Assembly (NCBI GenBank): GCA_903879335.1
Contig: CAIRLC010000007.1
Span: forward strand, 62,001-126,000
Reading direction: 5' to 3'
Length of the DNA stretch: 64,000 nucleotides
Origin: an uncultured Pseudomonadota bacterium
GTDB taxonomy: Bacteria; Pseudomonadota; Gammaproteobacteria; Steroidobacterales; Steroidobacteraceae
Shown here: positions 51,937 through 61,177 of the stretch, piece by piece
Layout: each line of letters starts with the position of its first letter
Position numbering within the stretch: position 1 is the stretch's first letter
Position numbers and translations under genes: made by a program
Notes under the pieces: generated by a model
Database searches by the model: none
The model's input: the letters and a program-made list of their open reading frames with translations, nothing else
What the model was told of the DNA's origin: nothing

Positions 51937-52559
51937 TGTTGGCTGAAAGCGCGCTGACGTCACTTGAGTCGCTGATCAATCGGCAGGTTGAAGCTTCTAC
52001 GCCCGCCCGTGGCATGCTGGCCCGACTTGAGGGCAGGTCTTTTGCCGTCGCGCTTCAAGGTGGTGGATCAGCAACCCTGGTACGGCTACATATTTTGGCC
52101 TCGCGCGAAGGGTTAAGACTGTCCTTGGGCTCGACAGTGGCTGATGCGAATGTTCGAGGCTCTGCCTCCAGTCTCATGCGCCTGCTCGCTGGCCGAGCCG
52201 ATGGTGGCCATCATCAGCCAGGTGTGACGGTCGATGGAGATGCGACTGTTGTCCAAGGGTTTGAGCAGTTATTCCGGCACGCACGGCCCGACGTCGAGGC
52301 TGAAGTGGCCCGCTTGTTGGGTGACCTGCCGGCACATTTTGCGATTCAAGCTGCACGGACTGTTTTTGCCACCGGTCAACGCGTATTCGCTACGGTGACC
52401 CGTTCCAGTGGAGAATATCTCGTTGAGGAGAGTCGGGACGTGATCGGACGTGATGAATTGGCTGTTTTCCTCCACGATGTAGACCGCTTGCGCGATGACG
52501 TTGCGCGCATTGAAGCGCGCATTGATCAACTCGCTGCGGCGCGCCTGGTGCGCCCGTGA
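51936..52559 (+). CDS. ubiJ: Ubiquinone biosynthesis accessory factor UbiJ (SCP2 domain)
   Basis: A 207-residue protein with an N-terminal SCP2 lipid-binding domain and a C-terminal helix (VFLHDVDRLRDDVARIEARIDQL) that pairs with UbiK. It holds hydrophobic ubiquinone intermediates in the soluble Ubi complex. Between ubiE and ubiB as in E. coli. Overlaps ubiB by GTGA. Confidence 0.92.
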   Translation: MLAESALTSLESLINRQVEASTPARGMLARLEGRSFAVALQGGGSATLVRLHILASREGLRLSLGSTVADANVRGSASSLMRLLAGRADGGHHQPGVTVDGDATVVQGFEQLFRHARPDVEAEVARLLGDLPAHFAIQAARTVFATGQRVFATVTRSSGEYLVEESRDVIGRDELAVFLHDVDRLRDDVARIEARIDQLAAARLVRP

Positions 52560-54187
52560 TCCCACTTAAGGTCGCAAAGCGTCTATTGGAGATCCAGCGT
52601 GTCCTGATGCGGCATGGTTTGGACGAATTCGTTGTCGCCACGCATCTATACCGGCCGCTCCGTTTTCTGTCCTTCCTCCAGCCATCGAGTTGGTTTGAAC
52701 GGCGCCATCTGGGCACTCGGGGCGAAAGGCTGCGGCTGGCGCTCGAGGAACTCGGACCGATCTTTATCAAGTTCGGCCAAACCCTTTCGACGCGCCGCGA
52801 CCTGTTGCCCGACGACCTCGCGGACGAACTCGTCAAGCTTCAAGACCGGGTGCCGCCCTTCGGCGCGGCTGAATCGCGTCAAACCATTGAAGAGGCGCTA
52901 GGGGCTTCCGTTGATGATCTATTCGCATCCTTTGAGATAGAGCCGCTGGCGGCAGCCTCGATCGCTCAAGTTCATGGCGCGGTACTCAAAGACGGACGTG
53001 ACGTCGTCGTGAAGGTGCTGCGGCCTGGGATGCAAAACATTATCCGCCGCGATCTCGACGTGCTGTATGCACTGGCTCGCTTGGTTCATCGCTATATCCC
53101 TGATGCAGAGCGACTTCGACCCATTGAAGTGGTGGGTGAATACGACAAAACCATCATGGATGAGCTTGATCTGTTGCGGGAAGCCGCCAATGCCGCCCAA
53201 CTGAGACGGAATTTCACGGGCTCATCGCTGCTCTATGTACCTGAAGTCTTCTTTGACCTCACCCGCCGCAATGTCATGGTCATGGAACGCATTCGGGGCG
53301 TTCAGATCTCCGATATGTCTCGTTTGCGAGCTGAAAACGTTGACATTGAAAAGTTGGCTGAAAACGGTGTGAAGATTTTCTTCACTCAGATGCTGCATCA
53401 CAATTTCTTCCATGCGGATATGCATCCGGGAAATATCTTCGTACTCACCGAAGATCCCCAAAATCCTCGATATGCGGCGATTGACTTCGGAATCATCGGC
53501 ACGCTTGAGCCGCGCGATCTCGAGTATCTAGCCGGCAATTTCATGGCCTTTTTCGATCGTGACTATCGTCGAATTGCGGAGCTCCATATTGAAAGCGGGT
53601 GGGTACCGGCGGGCACTCGGGTCAACGAACTGGAGTCGGCGGTACGCACGGTATGCGAGCCGATCTTCCAAAAGCCAATCAACGAAATATCGTTCGGTGT
53701 CGTACTGCTGCGTCTGTTTGAAACCGCTCGCCGTTTCAAAATGACCGTTCAACCGCAGCTGGTCTTGCTGCAGAAGACGCTGCTCAATATTGAAGGCTTA
53801 GGACGCGACCTCTATCCCCAACTGGACCTATGGAAAACGGCCCAACCCCTGCTGCGAGACTGGTTCCGTGAACGGACTCGCCCTCGGACCTTATGGCGTG
53901 AGTCACGGCGTCACTTGCCTGAAGCGATTGAGAGCCTACGCGCATTGCCCTCATTGGTTCGGCGCATCATTCGTGAGTCAGAGACTAGCGCTCGATTGGT
54001 CGGGGTACCCGCGCAAGATCTATCCACGTTGACGAATGCGCTTGAAGCCCATGCGCGTCGGCGTGACCGGACACTGATTGCTGCGGCGCTGCTGCTCGGC
54101 GGGTTGGTTTGGATCGGTATCGACGGAGATTGGGCCGGGGTCGCGTTAAGCGCTTGCAGCGGCCTATATTTGCTGTTCAGGCGCTGA
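52556..54187 (+). CDS. ubiB: ABC1 atypical kinase UbiB
   Basis: A 543-residue ATPase/kinase-like protein needed for ubiquinone synthesis. KxGQ region (FIKFGQTLSTRRDLLP), Ala-rich loop (LAAASIAQVHGA), ExD-type LDLLREAANAAQLRRNF, HADMHPGNIFV and AIDFGIIGTL are present. Two C-terminal TM helices (about 505-540) anchor it. GTG start. Its 3' end overlaps the convergent MFS gene by 11 bp. Confidence 0.96.
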   Translation: MIPLKVAKRLLEIQRVLMRHGLDEFVVATHLYRPLRFLSFLQPSSWFERRHLGTRGERLRLALEELGPIFIKFGQTLSTRRDLLPDDLADELVKLQDRVPPFGAAESRQTIEEALGASVDDLFASFEIEPLAAASIAQVHGAVLKDGRDVVVKVLRPGMQNIIRRDLDVLYALARLVHRYIPDAERLRPIEVVGEYDKTIMDELDLLREAANAAQLRRNFTGSSLLYVPEVFFDLTRRNVMVMERIRGVQISDMSRLRAENVDIEKLAENGVKIFFTQMLHHNFFHADMHPGNIFVLTEDPQNPRYAAIDFGIIGTLEPRDLEYLAGNFMAFFDRDYRRIAELHIESGWVPAGTRVNELESAVRTVCEPIFQKPINEISFGVVLLRLFETARRFKMTVQPQLVLLQKTLLNIEGLGRDLYPQLDLWKTAQPLLRDWFRERTRPRTLWRESRRHLPEAIESLRALPSLVRRIIRESETSARLVGVPAQDLSTLTNALEAHARRRDRTLIAAALLLGGLVWIGIDGDWAGVALSACSGLYLLFRR

Positions 54188-55331
54188 GGTGGCGCGCCGC
54201 TCGACGGTCCGCCGCACACACGTAGGCCACCAAACCCACCAGTAGGGCAATAGCCATCAGCCCGAGCATCACTTCCGGACCCCAGACTTCATAGACGTGC
54301 CCAGCGACCGCGGGTCCTAGAATCGCGCCGGCTCCTAATGCAATCGCGGACACGCTGGCGCTCCCGGCGCCTTGGGCTTGCCGAGCAATCAAACCGCCGC
54401 AGTAGGTCAGCGCAACAGCGGAGACACTGATTGCGAGATTCACACCCACGGCATAACCCAATCGTCCGGGCATATAGGCAATAAAGCCTAATCCCGCGAT
54501 CATGAGCCCGATTCCTAGCGTCATCACGGCGCGCGAAGCGCCGCGATCACCCCAACGAACCACCATCAGCGCAACGGCACAAGAAGCACCCGCTGCGATT
54601 GACAACGATGTTCCTGCGAATCGGGGCTCGAGGCCAACATGCTCCGCGACGCGCGCAAGCAATGACCATACCCCAGTACAGCCGGTATAGACCGCAAATA
54701 ACGCCAGCGCCGCAAGGTATACGCCTCGACGGCGATGTTGCTCAACTTCAAGTGGCGCCGGCTTCAGCGCATTGGCCTCAGGAGGCACCCGTGGCAGCGT
54801 AACGGCGACGAGACCTACAAGGAGATTTGCGAGGAGTGTCACGATGATCATGCGGTGTAAGCCGGCCGCTCCGCCGCCGAGCCCTGGTATGACGTAGAGC
54901 AAAGCCATGCCCGGGATCGTGCCTATACTCCACTGCCACGCCAGTGTCCGATTCGGGTTCTTCGCAAAGGCCAAACAACTCAGCATCCAAGAGTAGCCCG
55001 CACCATAGCCCGTACCAGCCAGCAGGAACCCAAGAAATATCTGTGGGTAAGTGTGACCGGTAAGAATCGTGAGCAATCCGACCGCGCCAAGCACCATGCC
55101 GAGTAGCACGGGCAACCGCAGAAGACGCTCAGCCAAAATGACCGCGGCAAAGGCCGAGAGCAAAGCCCCGGCACTGTAAGCCGAGCTCAAATCGCCCAGC
55201 GCACCTTCTCCGTAGCCGTAGGCTGAGGCAAAACCTCCGAGCAATAGGGGAATTGCCGTCCGAATGGTGAAATGAGGACTGACTAGGAGTGCCGAAACGG
55301 CATTGTCGCGCAAGTCACTCACCGGCCCCAC
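54177..55331 (-). CDS. YbfB/YjiJ family MFS transporter
   Basis: A 384-residue permease with about twelve TM helices. LLLGGFASAYGYGEGALGDLSSAYSAGALLS and AGTGYGAGYSWMLSC carry family-like Gly patterns; LMIAGLGFIAYMPG is in the second half. The substrate is unknown. The gene lies alone; 148 bp without features separate it from the SCO gene. Confidence 0.8.
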   Translation of the reverse strand: MGPVSDLRDNAVSALLVSPHFTIRTAIPLLLGGFASAYGYGEGALGDLSSAYSAGALLSAFAAVILAERLLRLPVLLGMVLGAVGLLTILTGHTYPQIFLGFLLAGTGYGAGYSWMLSCLAFAKNPNRTLAWQWSIGTIPGMALLYVIPGLGGGAAGLHRMIIVTLLANLLVGLVAVTLPRVPPEANALKPAPLEVEQHRRRGVYLAALALFAVYTGCTGVWSLLARVAEHVGLEPRFAGTSLSIAAGASCAVALMVVRWGDRGASRAVMTLGIGLMIAGLGFIAYMPGRLGYAVGVNLAISVSAVALTYCGGLIARQAQGAGSASVSAIALGAGAILGPAVAGHVYEVWGPEVMLGLMAIALLVGLVAYVCAADRRAARHLSA

Positions 55332-55479
55332 CTCTATCCAATGATCAGATGGAATGTACCAGTCTTTACCGCACTATCGCTCGATAATGCCACCGCCCGT
55401 TTTGATCTGACGGCGTCGGAATTGATTGCCTAGCTACAAACCGTCATGCCACTAGATGCGTGCCGAGCGACGACGACGT

Positions 55480-56115
55480 CTATTTCTTGTCCAGCATGCC
55501 GTGCAAGGTCATCGCGATCTCGTCGGCGGTCGGAAAGCCTTGGATTCGGATCCAATCTGCACTCTTCGCTGGGCGCACAAAGGTTAGCGGCAAATGATTC
55601 ATCTTATCGCCGGAATAAACGCCGAATGCTTTTTGGACTGCCACGCTCGCGGAAGTCGTTCCCGTGTAATAGGACCAAGTTGGGCCGGCATGAAAGCGCT
55701 TTGCGTATTCGGTTAAAACGGCTGGCGTGTCCTGCTCTGGATCAATCGAAATTGAAACGAGATGAGCCTTTAGTTGATGCGCCTCAAGCCGCGATTGGAG
55801 TATCGCGAAGACTTGACTGGTCAATGGGCAAATGGTCGTACAGGTCGTATAGATAAAATTGACGATCACGGCCTCATTCTCTGGGATTGCGTCAAGCGCA
55901 GAGACTGTCTTGCCATCGGCACGAACGAGCGTGACGTTAGACGGAATCGTATAGTGGGCATCGGACTGTGTAACACCGGCTGACGACGCCATCATCATGC
56001 GATGTTGCGCGTGTGGATCCGCACCTGGATCGTCAGCTTGGGCCGCCGCCGCCAGCAGAAACATTGACATGGCAACGGTAGCGCCTGAAAACCGATTAAA
56101 TGTCCTACGAATCAT
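55480..56115 (-). CDS. SCO1/SenC family copper/thiol protein
   Basis: A 211-residue exported thioredoxin-fold protein: signal peptide to about residue 27 (AAAAQADD), copper-binding CTTIC (FIYTTCTTICP) and ligand His in KMNHLPLTF. SCO proteins deliver copper to the CuA centre of cytochrome oxidase or act as thiol reductases. No oxidase genes are in sight; it lies 51 bp downstream of the pseudopilin genes and could be read from them. Confidence 0.9.
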   Translation of the reverse strand: MIRRTFNRFSGATVAMSMFLLAAAAQADDPGADPHAQHRMMMASSAGVTQSDAHYTIPSNVTLVRADGKTVSALDAIPENEAVIVNFIYTTCTTICPLTSQVFAILQSRLEAHQLKAHLVSISIDPEQDTPAVLTEYAKRFHAGPTWSYYTGTTSASVAVQKAFGVYSGDKMNHLPLTFVRPAKSADWIRIQGFPTADEIAMTLHGMLDKK

Positions 56116-56166
56116 GATGAAACGGCCTCTTTAAATCGAATGTAGCGAGCAAATTGAAATTACAAT

Positions 56167-56670
56167 TCAGCAGCGATGCTTGGCGCCGCCAGCGACGAAG
56201 CGATTGGACACGATGAGAAATTGCCAATCGGAATAGCATTGAACGCCTTCAAAGGAAGCATCTGCTGAGCGAAAATTGTGTTGTTTAATCGGCACTTCCT
56301 TCGAAGCTGAGGACACTCCGTAGATACCTCCACCCGGTAGTGAGTAAAGGTTCCAATCCATGGTGCCGGTTATCGGGTCTTCATAAAGTCGCCGCAGATA
56401 ACGCCGATTCATGCCGTTCGTCAGTTGAGCCTGTGTTAGCTCACTGAGAGACTGAGGCAATCGTCCACCGTTTTCCGCCCAGTAGCGGGCGATGGCCGTC
56501 CGATACTGGTTGCCCACCCAGAGCAACTGCACTTCTTTTTCGCGGCGCAATTCTGTGCGCGCAACGAATCCAACCACCGCGAGTGACATGCCAATCACCG
56601 CTACCGCGAAAATCACGCCGAAATAGGTAAATCCCTCGGCGGGCTTACCACGTCGCATACGCGATCCCAT
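56167..56670 (-). CDS. Pseudopilin-like protein with altered +5 residue
   Basis: A 167-residue protein with a prepilin-type start: basic leader ending in Gly13, then FTYFGVIFAVAVIGM. Mature residue 5 is Gly, not the Glu that nearly all type IV/II pilins have. The rest (YWAENGGRLPQSLSEL, MDWNLYSLP) is GspG/PulG-like without the usual cysteine loop, although it ends in Cys. Start at 56670 behind GAGGGAAAGG; ATG 56658 is an alternative. Overlaps the previous gene by 26 bp. Confidence 0.75.
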   Translation of the reverse strand: MGSRMRRGKPAEGFTYFGVIFAVAVIGMSLAVVGFVARTELRREKEVQLLWVGNQYRTAIARYWAENGGRLPQSLSELTQAQLTNGMNRRYLRRLYEDPITGTMDWNLYSLPGGGIYGVSSASKEVPIKQHNFRSADASFEGVQCYSDWQFLIVSNRFVAGGAKHRC

Positions 56671-57043
56671 CCTTTCCCTCACCCGGCGCGCCGCTGTGAA
56701 CATCTTTGATACCGGGCATATCAGAGTCATCTGACTCAACCGTAGTCCAGGTATCCGCTTTATTCGTATATGGGTCGACCGGAATCGCGCGCAGGTACTT
56801 ATCGGTAACCAATGCGTCGAGTGTGTCGGGGTACTTCCCCTTGTCAGCGGAGTATTGATCAAGCGCCTCGCGCATCACTGACAAATCCTGATGAAGGATC
56901 GTCGCCTTAGACTTCTCCAACGAGCCGAAGTACCGTGGAACGGCAATCGACAAGAGTGTGCCGATGATTGCCAGAACGACAATCAATTCGATGAGCGTGA
57001 ATCCGCGAACGGATCGCTTACCACTTGCTATACGGGGTGCCAT
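56645..57043 (-). CDS. gspG: Type II secretion pseudopilin GspG-like (second)
   Basis: A 132-residue pseudopilin: leader MAPRIASGKRSVRG, cleavage before FTLIELIVVLAIIG with Glu at +5. Globular part has the GspG features DLSVMREALDQYSADKGKYP and DPYTNKADTW, which in true GspG lies before the calcium site. Start at 57043 (AAAGAG upstream). Overlaps both neighbours, so the three pseudopilins are translated together. Confidence 0.88.
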   Translation of the reverse strand: MAPRIASGKRSVRGFTLIELIVVLAIIGTLLSIAVPRYFGSLEKSKATILHQDLSVMREALDQYSADKGKYPDTLDALVTDKYLRAIPVDPYTNKADTWTTVESDDSDMPGIKDVHSGAPGEGKDGIAYATW

Positions 57044-57503
57044 CGATTGCGACTCTTTTGGACAGTGAGTAAACGTCGAAAATATCTTCACCTGGCAAAG
57101 GACTTTCTGCAGTACTCGCATAACTGCGCAGGCCCCAAGTTCGGTAAGCCGGACCAGTAGCGTCAGGATTCATTGGATCTCGAGGGATCCGACGCAGGAA
57201 ATAGATCATCTTTCCATGGGTCGGAGACTTTACGTCCTCAACACCATTGACCAAGTCATCAAGATTGGCCGGGTAACCACTCTTGTCAAAATCCTTATGG
57301 ATTCGACCAGAATCGGCTGCATCTTTGTAGGCATCAATGGCTGTTCGGATATCCCTCAGGGCTGCGCGCAATTCCGCCTCTTTTGCTCGTTGGATTCCCA
57401 ACTTCGCTAAGGGCGCAACACCCATTGCGAGGACCCCGATGATCGCCACCGTAATCATCAACTCGACCAGAGTGAACCCGCTAGTTTGACGATAAGAGCG
57501 CAT
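57018..57503 (-). CDS. gspG: Type II secretion pseudopilin GspG-like (first)
   Basis: A 161-residue pseudopilin: short leader MRSYRQTSG, then FTLVELMITVAIIGVLA with Glu +5; RAALRDIRTAIDAYKDAADSG is the alpha-1C segment; DPMNPDATGPAYRTW resembles the GspG loop. It follows the secretin gene by 7 bp. Two GspG-like genes in tandem are unusual for a canonical Gsp operon, which encodes one major pseudopilin. Confidence 0.88.
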   Translation of the reverse strand: MRSYRQTSGFTLVELMITVAIIGVLAMGVAPLAKLGIQRAKEAELRAALRDIRTAIDAYKDAADSGRIHKDFDKSGYPANLDDLVNGVEDVKSPTHGKMIYFLRRIPRDPMNPDATGPAYRTWGLRSYASTAESPLPGEDIFDVYSLSKRVAIDGTPYSKW

Positions 57504-57510
57504 GAGCAGC

Positions 57511-59829
57511 TTAAGGTTTAACCATCAGGGACGCGGCAGGGGGTGTGGTTGGATTGACTGAAACCCCAGCGCCATTCACGACTGCAACTCGGCCGGAAAT
57601 CGACGTCATCGGCCGCGCCGCTAACGCACGGAAGTGCATGGATACGAGCTGGCCGCTGCCGGTGATCGTGCCGTTGGAAGCCTTGGCTTCCAGCAAGACC
57701 ATGCCGCGGGGTGAGTCGATCTTCGCTTCAGCCGAACCCAACACCGCACCACTACTCGAGCTCACTAATTCTAAGACGTTAACGTCATAACGAATTTGGG
57801 CTCGAATTTGGCTCGCACCTTCGCCTGCATCCAGATTGAGTGCTGCATCGAATTCGTCGCCAACCTTAACGTCGTTAGGAACCTCCCAGCTAACCGTGCC
57901 TGCGGGCGAGGCTGCCGCCGACGCATCAGCGTTAGCGCCCTGTGGCACACCGACCATCGGCGCTGCCGTGCTGGCTATCGGTGAATTTACAGCAGCAGGG
58001 ATTGGTGCACTCGATCGTGCGCCCCCCGCAGATCCAAGCCCTTCGATCGTGACTCCGCCGAGCGGAGCGTTGCGCGTTCCCGATTCGTTGCCGTACCAGA
58101 ACTCAGTGGTTTCGCTCGGCGGGCTGCGCTGTGCGCGGACAATGCGTGGCGTTACCGCCAATACAATTTCAGTCTTCTCGCGATCGGTCTTATGACTCGA
58201 GAACAGTCGCCCGAGCAGCGGGAAATCACCAAGCCCTGGAATCTTGTTAGCCGCTTTCTGATCGGTATCTTGAATCAGGCCGGCGAGGATCTGCGTCTCA
58301 CCATCACGCAACTGCAGGACGGTATTCGCATTGCGGGTACCGATTTGGTAAGCGACAGAGCCACTTGCAGGGTTTGTGACCTGATTCAGAATGGAGCTCA
58401 CTTCAAGGCCAAGCTTTAAGGCAACATCGCCGTCGCGATGGACAGTCGGTTCCGCTTCCAGAGTCAAACCAACTTCAAGGTATTGCACGGAACCGGTGAC
58501 AACGGCCTGACTGGTGGTCGGCGTGACGCTATTCGTAATCACGGGCACGCGCTGGCCAATCAGTACTTTAGCCTTCTCATGATTTTTCACGCGGATACGT
58601 GGGCTCGCCAGCGTATTGGTGACACCGTTTGTCTTCAGGAGGTTCAGCGTGGCGCCAATCGAGGAGACACTGACCGTCGATTTACCTTGCTGCGCCAAAT
58701 CAGACACCGACAGGGTTTTGCCAGTGGCGCCGACAGGATTCATCGCGAACGATGCCGACGTCGGATACTGGATACCCAGATTTTGGACATTGGAATGCGC
58801 AAGTTCGAGAACTTCGACTTCTAAAAGAACTTCCGAATCCGGCAGATCAACAGACGCTACGAGTTTTTCGGCCATCCGCATGACTTCGGGAATGTCTCGA
58901 ACCACGATCGTGCCGGTTCGCTCGTCCACGAACAGAGCTTTCGGATTCACGATGGTCTTGAGCAAAGTCTGGACCTGCTTCGGATCCGCGTCATTCAGAT
59001 AAAAGGTTTTGACGACCTCATCTTGATAGTCTTTCTGCTTGGCTGCAGTGTTCGGGTAGATCAGCACCATATTCGGGGCTAAGACGTCGCGCGCCAATTG
59101 GTTCTGCGCCAACACGAGGTCGATCGCCGTTTCGACCGGCACGTCATGAACGAAAATTGTGGTCTTTCCGTCCGCCTTAACGTCTTTGTCAAAAATGAAA
59201 TTCAGGCCGGTCTGCTTTGACAAGACCTCAAAAACCATCTTCGTGCTGGCATCCCGGAATTGAAGCGTGACCGGACGATTTTCTTTAGTCTGGAGGCGCG
59301 GTGTGCTCTGCACGGGACCACGAATTCGCTCGATGGTGCGCGATAAGGCCACAGCATCTGCATAGTCGGGATCCTCAGCCAGGACTGCTCGCAGCATCGA
59401 ATCTGCACGGTCTAAATCTTTGTTCTCGACGGCAGCGCGGGCGGAAGAGACTGCTTCGGCATGACGACTGTCGCCATCAATTCCTTCAAGGCCACGCAGA
59501 CCGCGGTCGTCTGCCGGATCGATAGCAAGGATCCGACGATATGCAGCAGCCGCAGCCTCGGCATGCCCTGCTTTGCGGGCTGCGTCAGCCTCCGCCGCGA
59601 TAATTTGAATCGCGGATTCGGTTCGACTCCGAAGATCACGACGGTATTCGAAATTATCCGGCTGCTTATCTAACGCTTTGCGCAGATTCGACACGCCACT
59701 TTCATAATGACCTTGGTCAACGTCTTTCATGCCGTCGTAGTGCAGGCGAGTGGCGCCACATCCAGCGAGCAGCGTGAACGCCGATGCGGCGGTGATTACT
59801 TTAAGATTCTTCCAACGCGCGGAATTCAT
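57511..59829 (-). CDS. gspD: Lipoprotein secretin with TPR and cohesin-like domains (GspD/PilQ type)
   Basis: A 772-residue outer-membrane channel. Lipobox LLAGC (Cys24); TPR-like helices 30-165; N0/STN domain about 185-260 (VTLQFRDASTKMVFEVLSKQ); N1 repeat; secretin core about 340-560 with VPVITNSV, GETQILAGLIQD and PGLGDFPLLGRLFSS; a Ser/Ala linker; and a C-terminal cohesin-like domain (about 645-772: VGDEFDAALNLDAG, YDVNVLELVSSSSG). Ordinary GspD has neither N-terminal TPRs nor cohesin. Start overlaps the PilP-like gene (ATGA). Confidence 0.88.
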   Translation of the reverse strand: MNSARWKNLKVITAASAFTLLAGCGATRLHYDGMKDVDQGHYESGVSNLRKALDKQPDNFEYRRDLRSRTESAIQIIAAEADAARKAGHAEAAAAAYRRILAIDPADDRGLRGLEGIDGDSRHAEAVSSARAAVENKDLDRADSMLRAVLAEDPDYADAVALSRTIERIRGPVQSTPRLQTKENRPVTLQFRDASTKMVFEVLSKQTGLNFIFDKDVKADGKTTIFVHDVPVETAIDLVLAQNQLARDVLAPNMVLIYPNTAAKQKDYQDEVVKTFYLNDADPKQVQTLLKTIVNPKALFVDERTGTIVVRDIPEVMRMAEKLVASVDLPDSEVLLEVEVLELAHSNVQNLGIQYPTSASFAMNPVGATGKTLSVSDLAQQGKSTVSVSSIGATLNLLKTNGVTNTLASPRIRVKNHEKAKVLIGQRVPVITNSVTPTTSQAVVTGSVQYLEVGLTLEAEPTVHRDGDVALKLGLEVSSILNQVTNPASGSVAYQIGTRNANTVLQLRDGETQILAGLIQDTDQKAANKIPGLGDFPLLGRLFSSHKTDREKTEIVLAVTPRIVRAQRSPPSETTEFWYGNESGTRNAPLGGVTIEGLGSAGGARSSAPIPAAVNSPIASTAAPMVGVPQGANADASAAASPAGTVSWEVPNDVKVGDEFDAALNLDAGEGASQIRAQIRYDVNVLELVSSSSGAVLGSAEAKIDSPRGMVLLEAKASNGTITGSGQLVSMHFRALAARPMTSISGRVAVVNGAGVSVNPTTPPAASLMVKP

Positions 59830-60560
59830 GGCGTCGCTCCGGTGACCAACGTCTGGCTTTGATTAAGTGGCAAAAATTTGAAGGTGAGTTGACCCTGACC
59901 GGCGCTTTCCACCTGGTAGGTCGATTCAATCGAGTCGCCCACGCGCACGTCAAATACACGGTCGCTCTTGGACAAGAAATAGATCGTAGCGTCGCCCAAC
60001 GGCGTATAGCTGCCGAGGTACGTAAAGGGAAGCGGCGGCGCTGTGGGCGGTGGCGGCGGCGGTGGCGGCGGTGGCGGCACATAAGGCGGCGGCGGCGGCG
60101 GCAAATACCAACTGTGTGTCGCGAACAAATTGGACGCATGGCGTGACTTTGCGACGCGCGCCGACTGTGGGGCCGGCTCCGGCGGAGTTTCGTCGGCCTC
60201 GTCGTCCGGCGAATAATCCACAACGGGTGCGGCGCCGGTATTCTGCGTTGTTGCGACCGTTGACCGGCCATAGGAAGTCATTGGTCCGGCCGTTACGAAG
60301 GACGATTCAGGCATGGCTCTGATGACCGGCGCAACATTCGGCTGTCCGCCATTGGCCGACCCGATATTCGGCTGCATACCACCACCCACGATTACCCCTG
60401 CAGGGATTGGAATTAACGGTGTTTGCTTATTGGTGAACGGTTCTGACGGCACCCCATTGGCCCGTGGCCTCGCTTGCTGGGCGTGTGACGGCGAAGTGGC
60501 GACAGCGATCAAGATCGCACCGACAACCAACGCCACGGTCGTGCGTGTTGGCGTAATCAC
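59826..60560 (-). CDS. PilP/GspC-like periplasmic protein with polyproline tract
   Basis: A 244-residue exported protein (signal peptide ending PSHAQQ). A low-complexity region rich in Pro and Asn leads to a run of about 24 nearly pure prolines (about 153-178), followed by a small beta domain (FTYLGSYTPLGDATIYFL, VFDVRVGDSIESTYQVE) that resembles the C-terminal part of PilP and the HR domain of GspC, which docks on the secretin. Coupled by 4-nt overlaps to the secretin and the PilO-like gene. Confidence 0.75.
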   Translation of the reverse strand: MITPTRTTVALVVGAILIAVATSPSHAQQARPRANGVPSEPFTNKQTPLIPIPAGVIVGGGMQPNIGSANGGQPNVAPVIRAMPESSFVTAGPMTSYGRSTVATTQNTGAAPVVDYSPDDEADETPPEPAPQSARVAKSRHASNLFATHSWYLPPPPPPYVPPPPPPPPPPPTAPPLPFTYLGSYTPLGDATIYFLSKSDRVFDVRVGDSIESTYQVESAGQGQLTFKFLPLNQSQTLVTGATP

Positions 60561-61177
60561 TGGCGATTCCTCGTGTAGAAGGTCAGGCGCACTCGGGCCT
60601 CGACCACCGGATCGGCAACCGCTTTGCGTTGGATTGCAAGTTCGCCAATCGACATCGTTGGCTCGCGCGCCAAGATGTCGTCGACAAAGGCGCGGATTTG
60701 GTCGTATTGACCAATCACTGGGAAGGTCACCTTGTAGCGCGTGATGTCGCCTGATTTAGATACTGACGCATCGTATTTGGCGTTTTCAATCGACAAGCCC
60801 GCACGCCTCGCTGAGGCAAATACGACTCCCAATTGCTTGGTGATGCCGTTGCGGTCAGGCAAGTGACTAACCGCCTCCCGCGCAGCGGTCGCCATCGGCG
60901 GTTCTACAGCACGTTTAGCCGACGTCGAGCGCAAACTGTCATGGAGTGTAGCCACTTCATCAACAACCGGCGCATAGGACGAGTAATAGAACACGCCTGC
61001 ACCGACGCACAGCGCGAGGCCAACTAGTCCGACAACGCCACTGCGCTGAATTTGCCACACCACACCGGGCAGCCAACGGGCGCTTAGTTCGGTTCGGAAC
61101 TTAGTCCACATCGGCGCCAGGGAAGCCACCAAGGAGGAATGTCTTAATTGTTTAAGCTGAGCGTTCATGTCCGCCAT
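60557..61177 (-). CDS. PilO/GspM-like inner-membrane assembly protein
   Basis: A 206-residue bitopic protein: cytoplasmic N-terminus, one TM helix (about 47-67, VGLVGLALCVGAGVFYYSSY), a coiled coil and a ferredoxin-like periplasmic domain (YKVTFPVIGQYDQIRAFVDDI). This is the PilO/GspM build; the PilO-type motif of TFPVxGxYxQIxxFV is clear. Start overlaps the PilN-like gene. Confidence 0.82.
   Translation of the reverse strand: MADMNAQLKQLRHSSLVASLAPMWTKFRTELSARWLPGVVWQIQRSGVVGLVGLALCVGAGVFYYSSYAPVVDEVATLHDSLRSTSAKRAVEPPMATAAREAVSHLPDRNGITKQLGVVFASARRAGLSIENAKYDASVSKSGDITRYKVTFPVIGQYDQIRAFVDDILAREPTMSIGELAIQRKAVADPVVEARVRLTFYTRNRQ

Noticed and set aside
60032-60103. GGC-rich run as a tandem repeat array or CRISPR-like locus
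   Set aside because: It is a triplet repeat in frame with prolines of the PilP-like gene and has no spacer structure.
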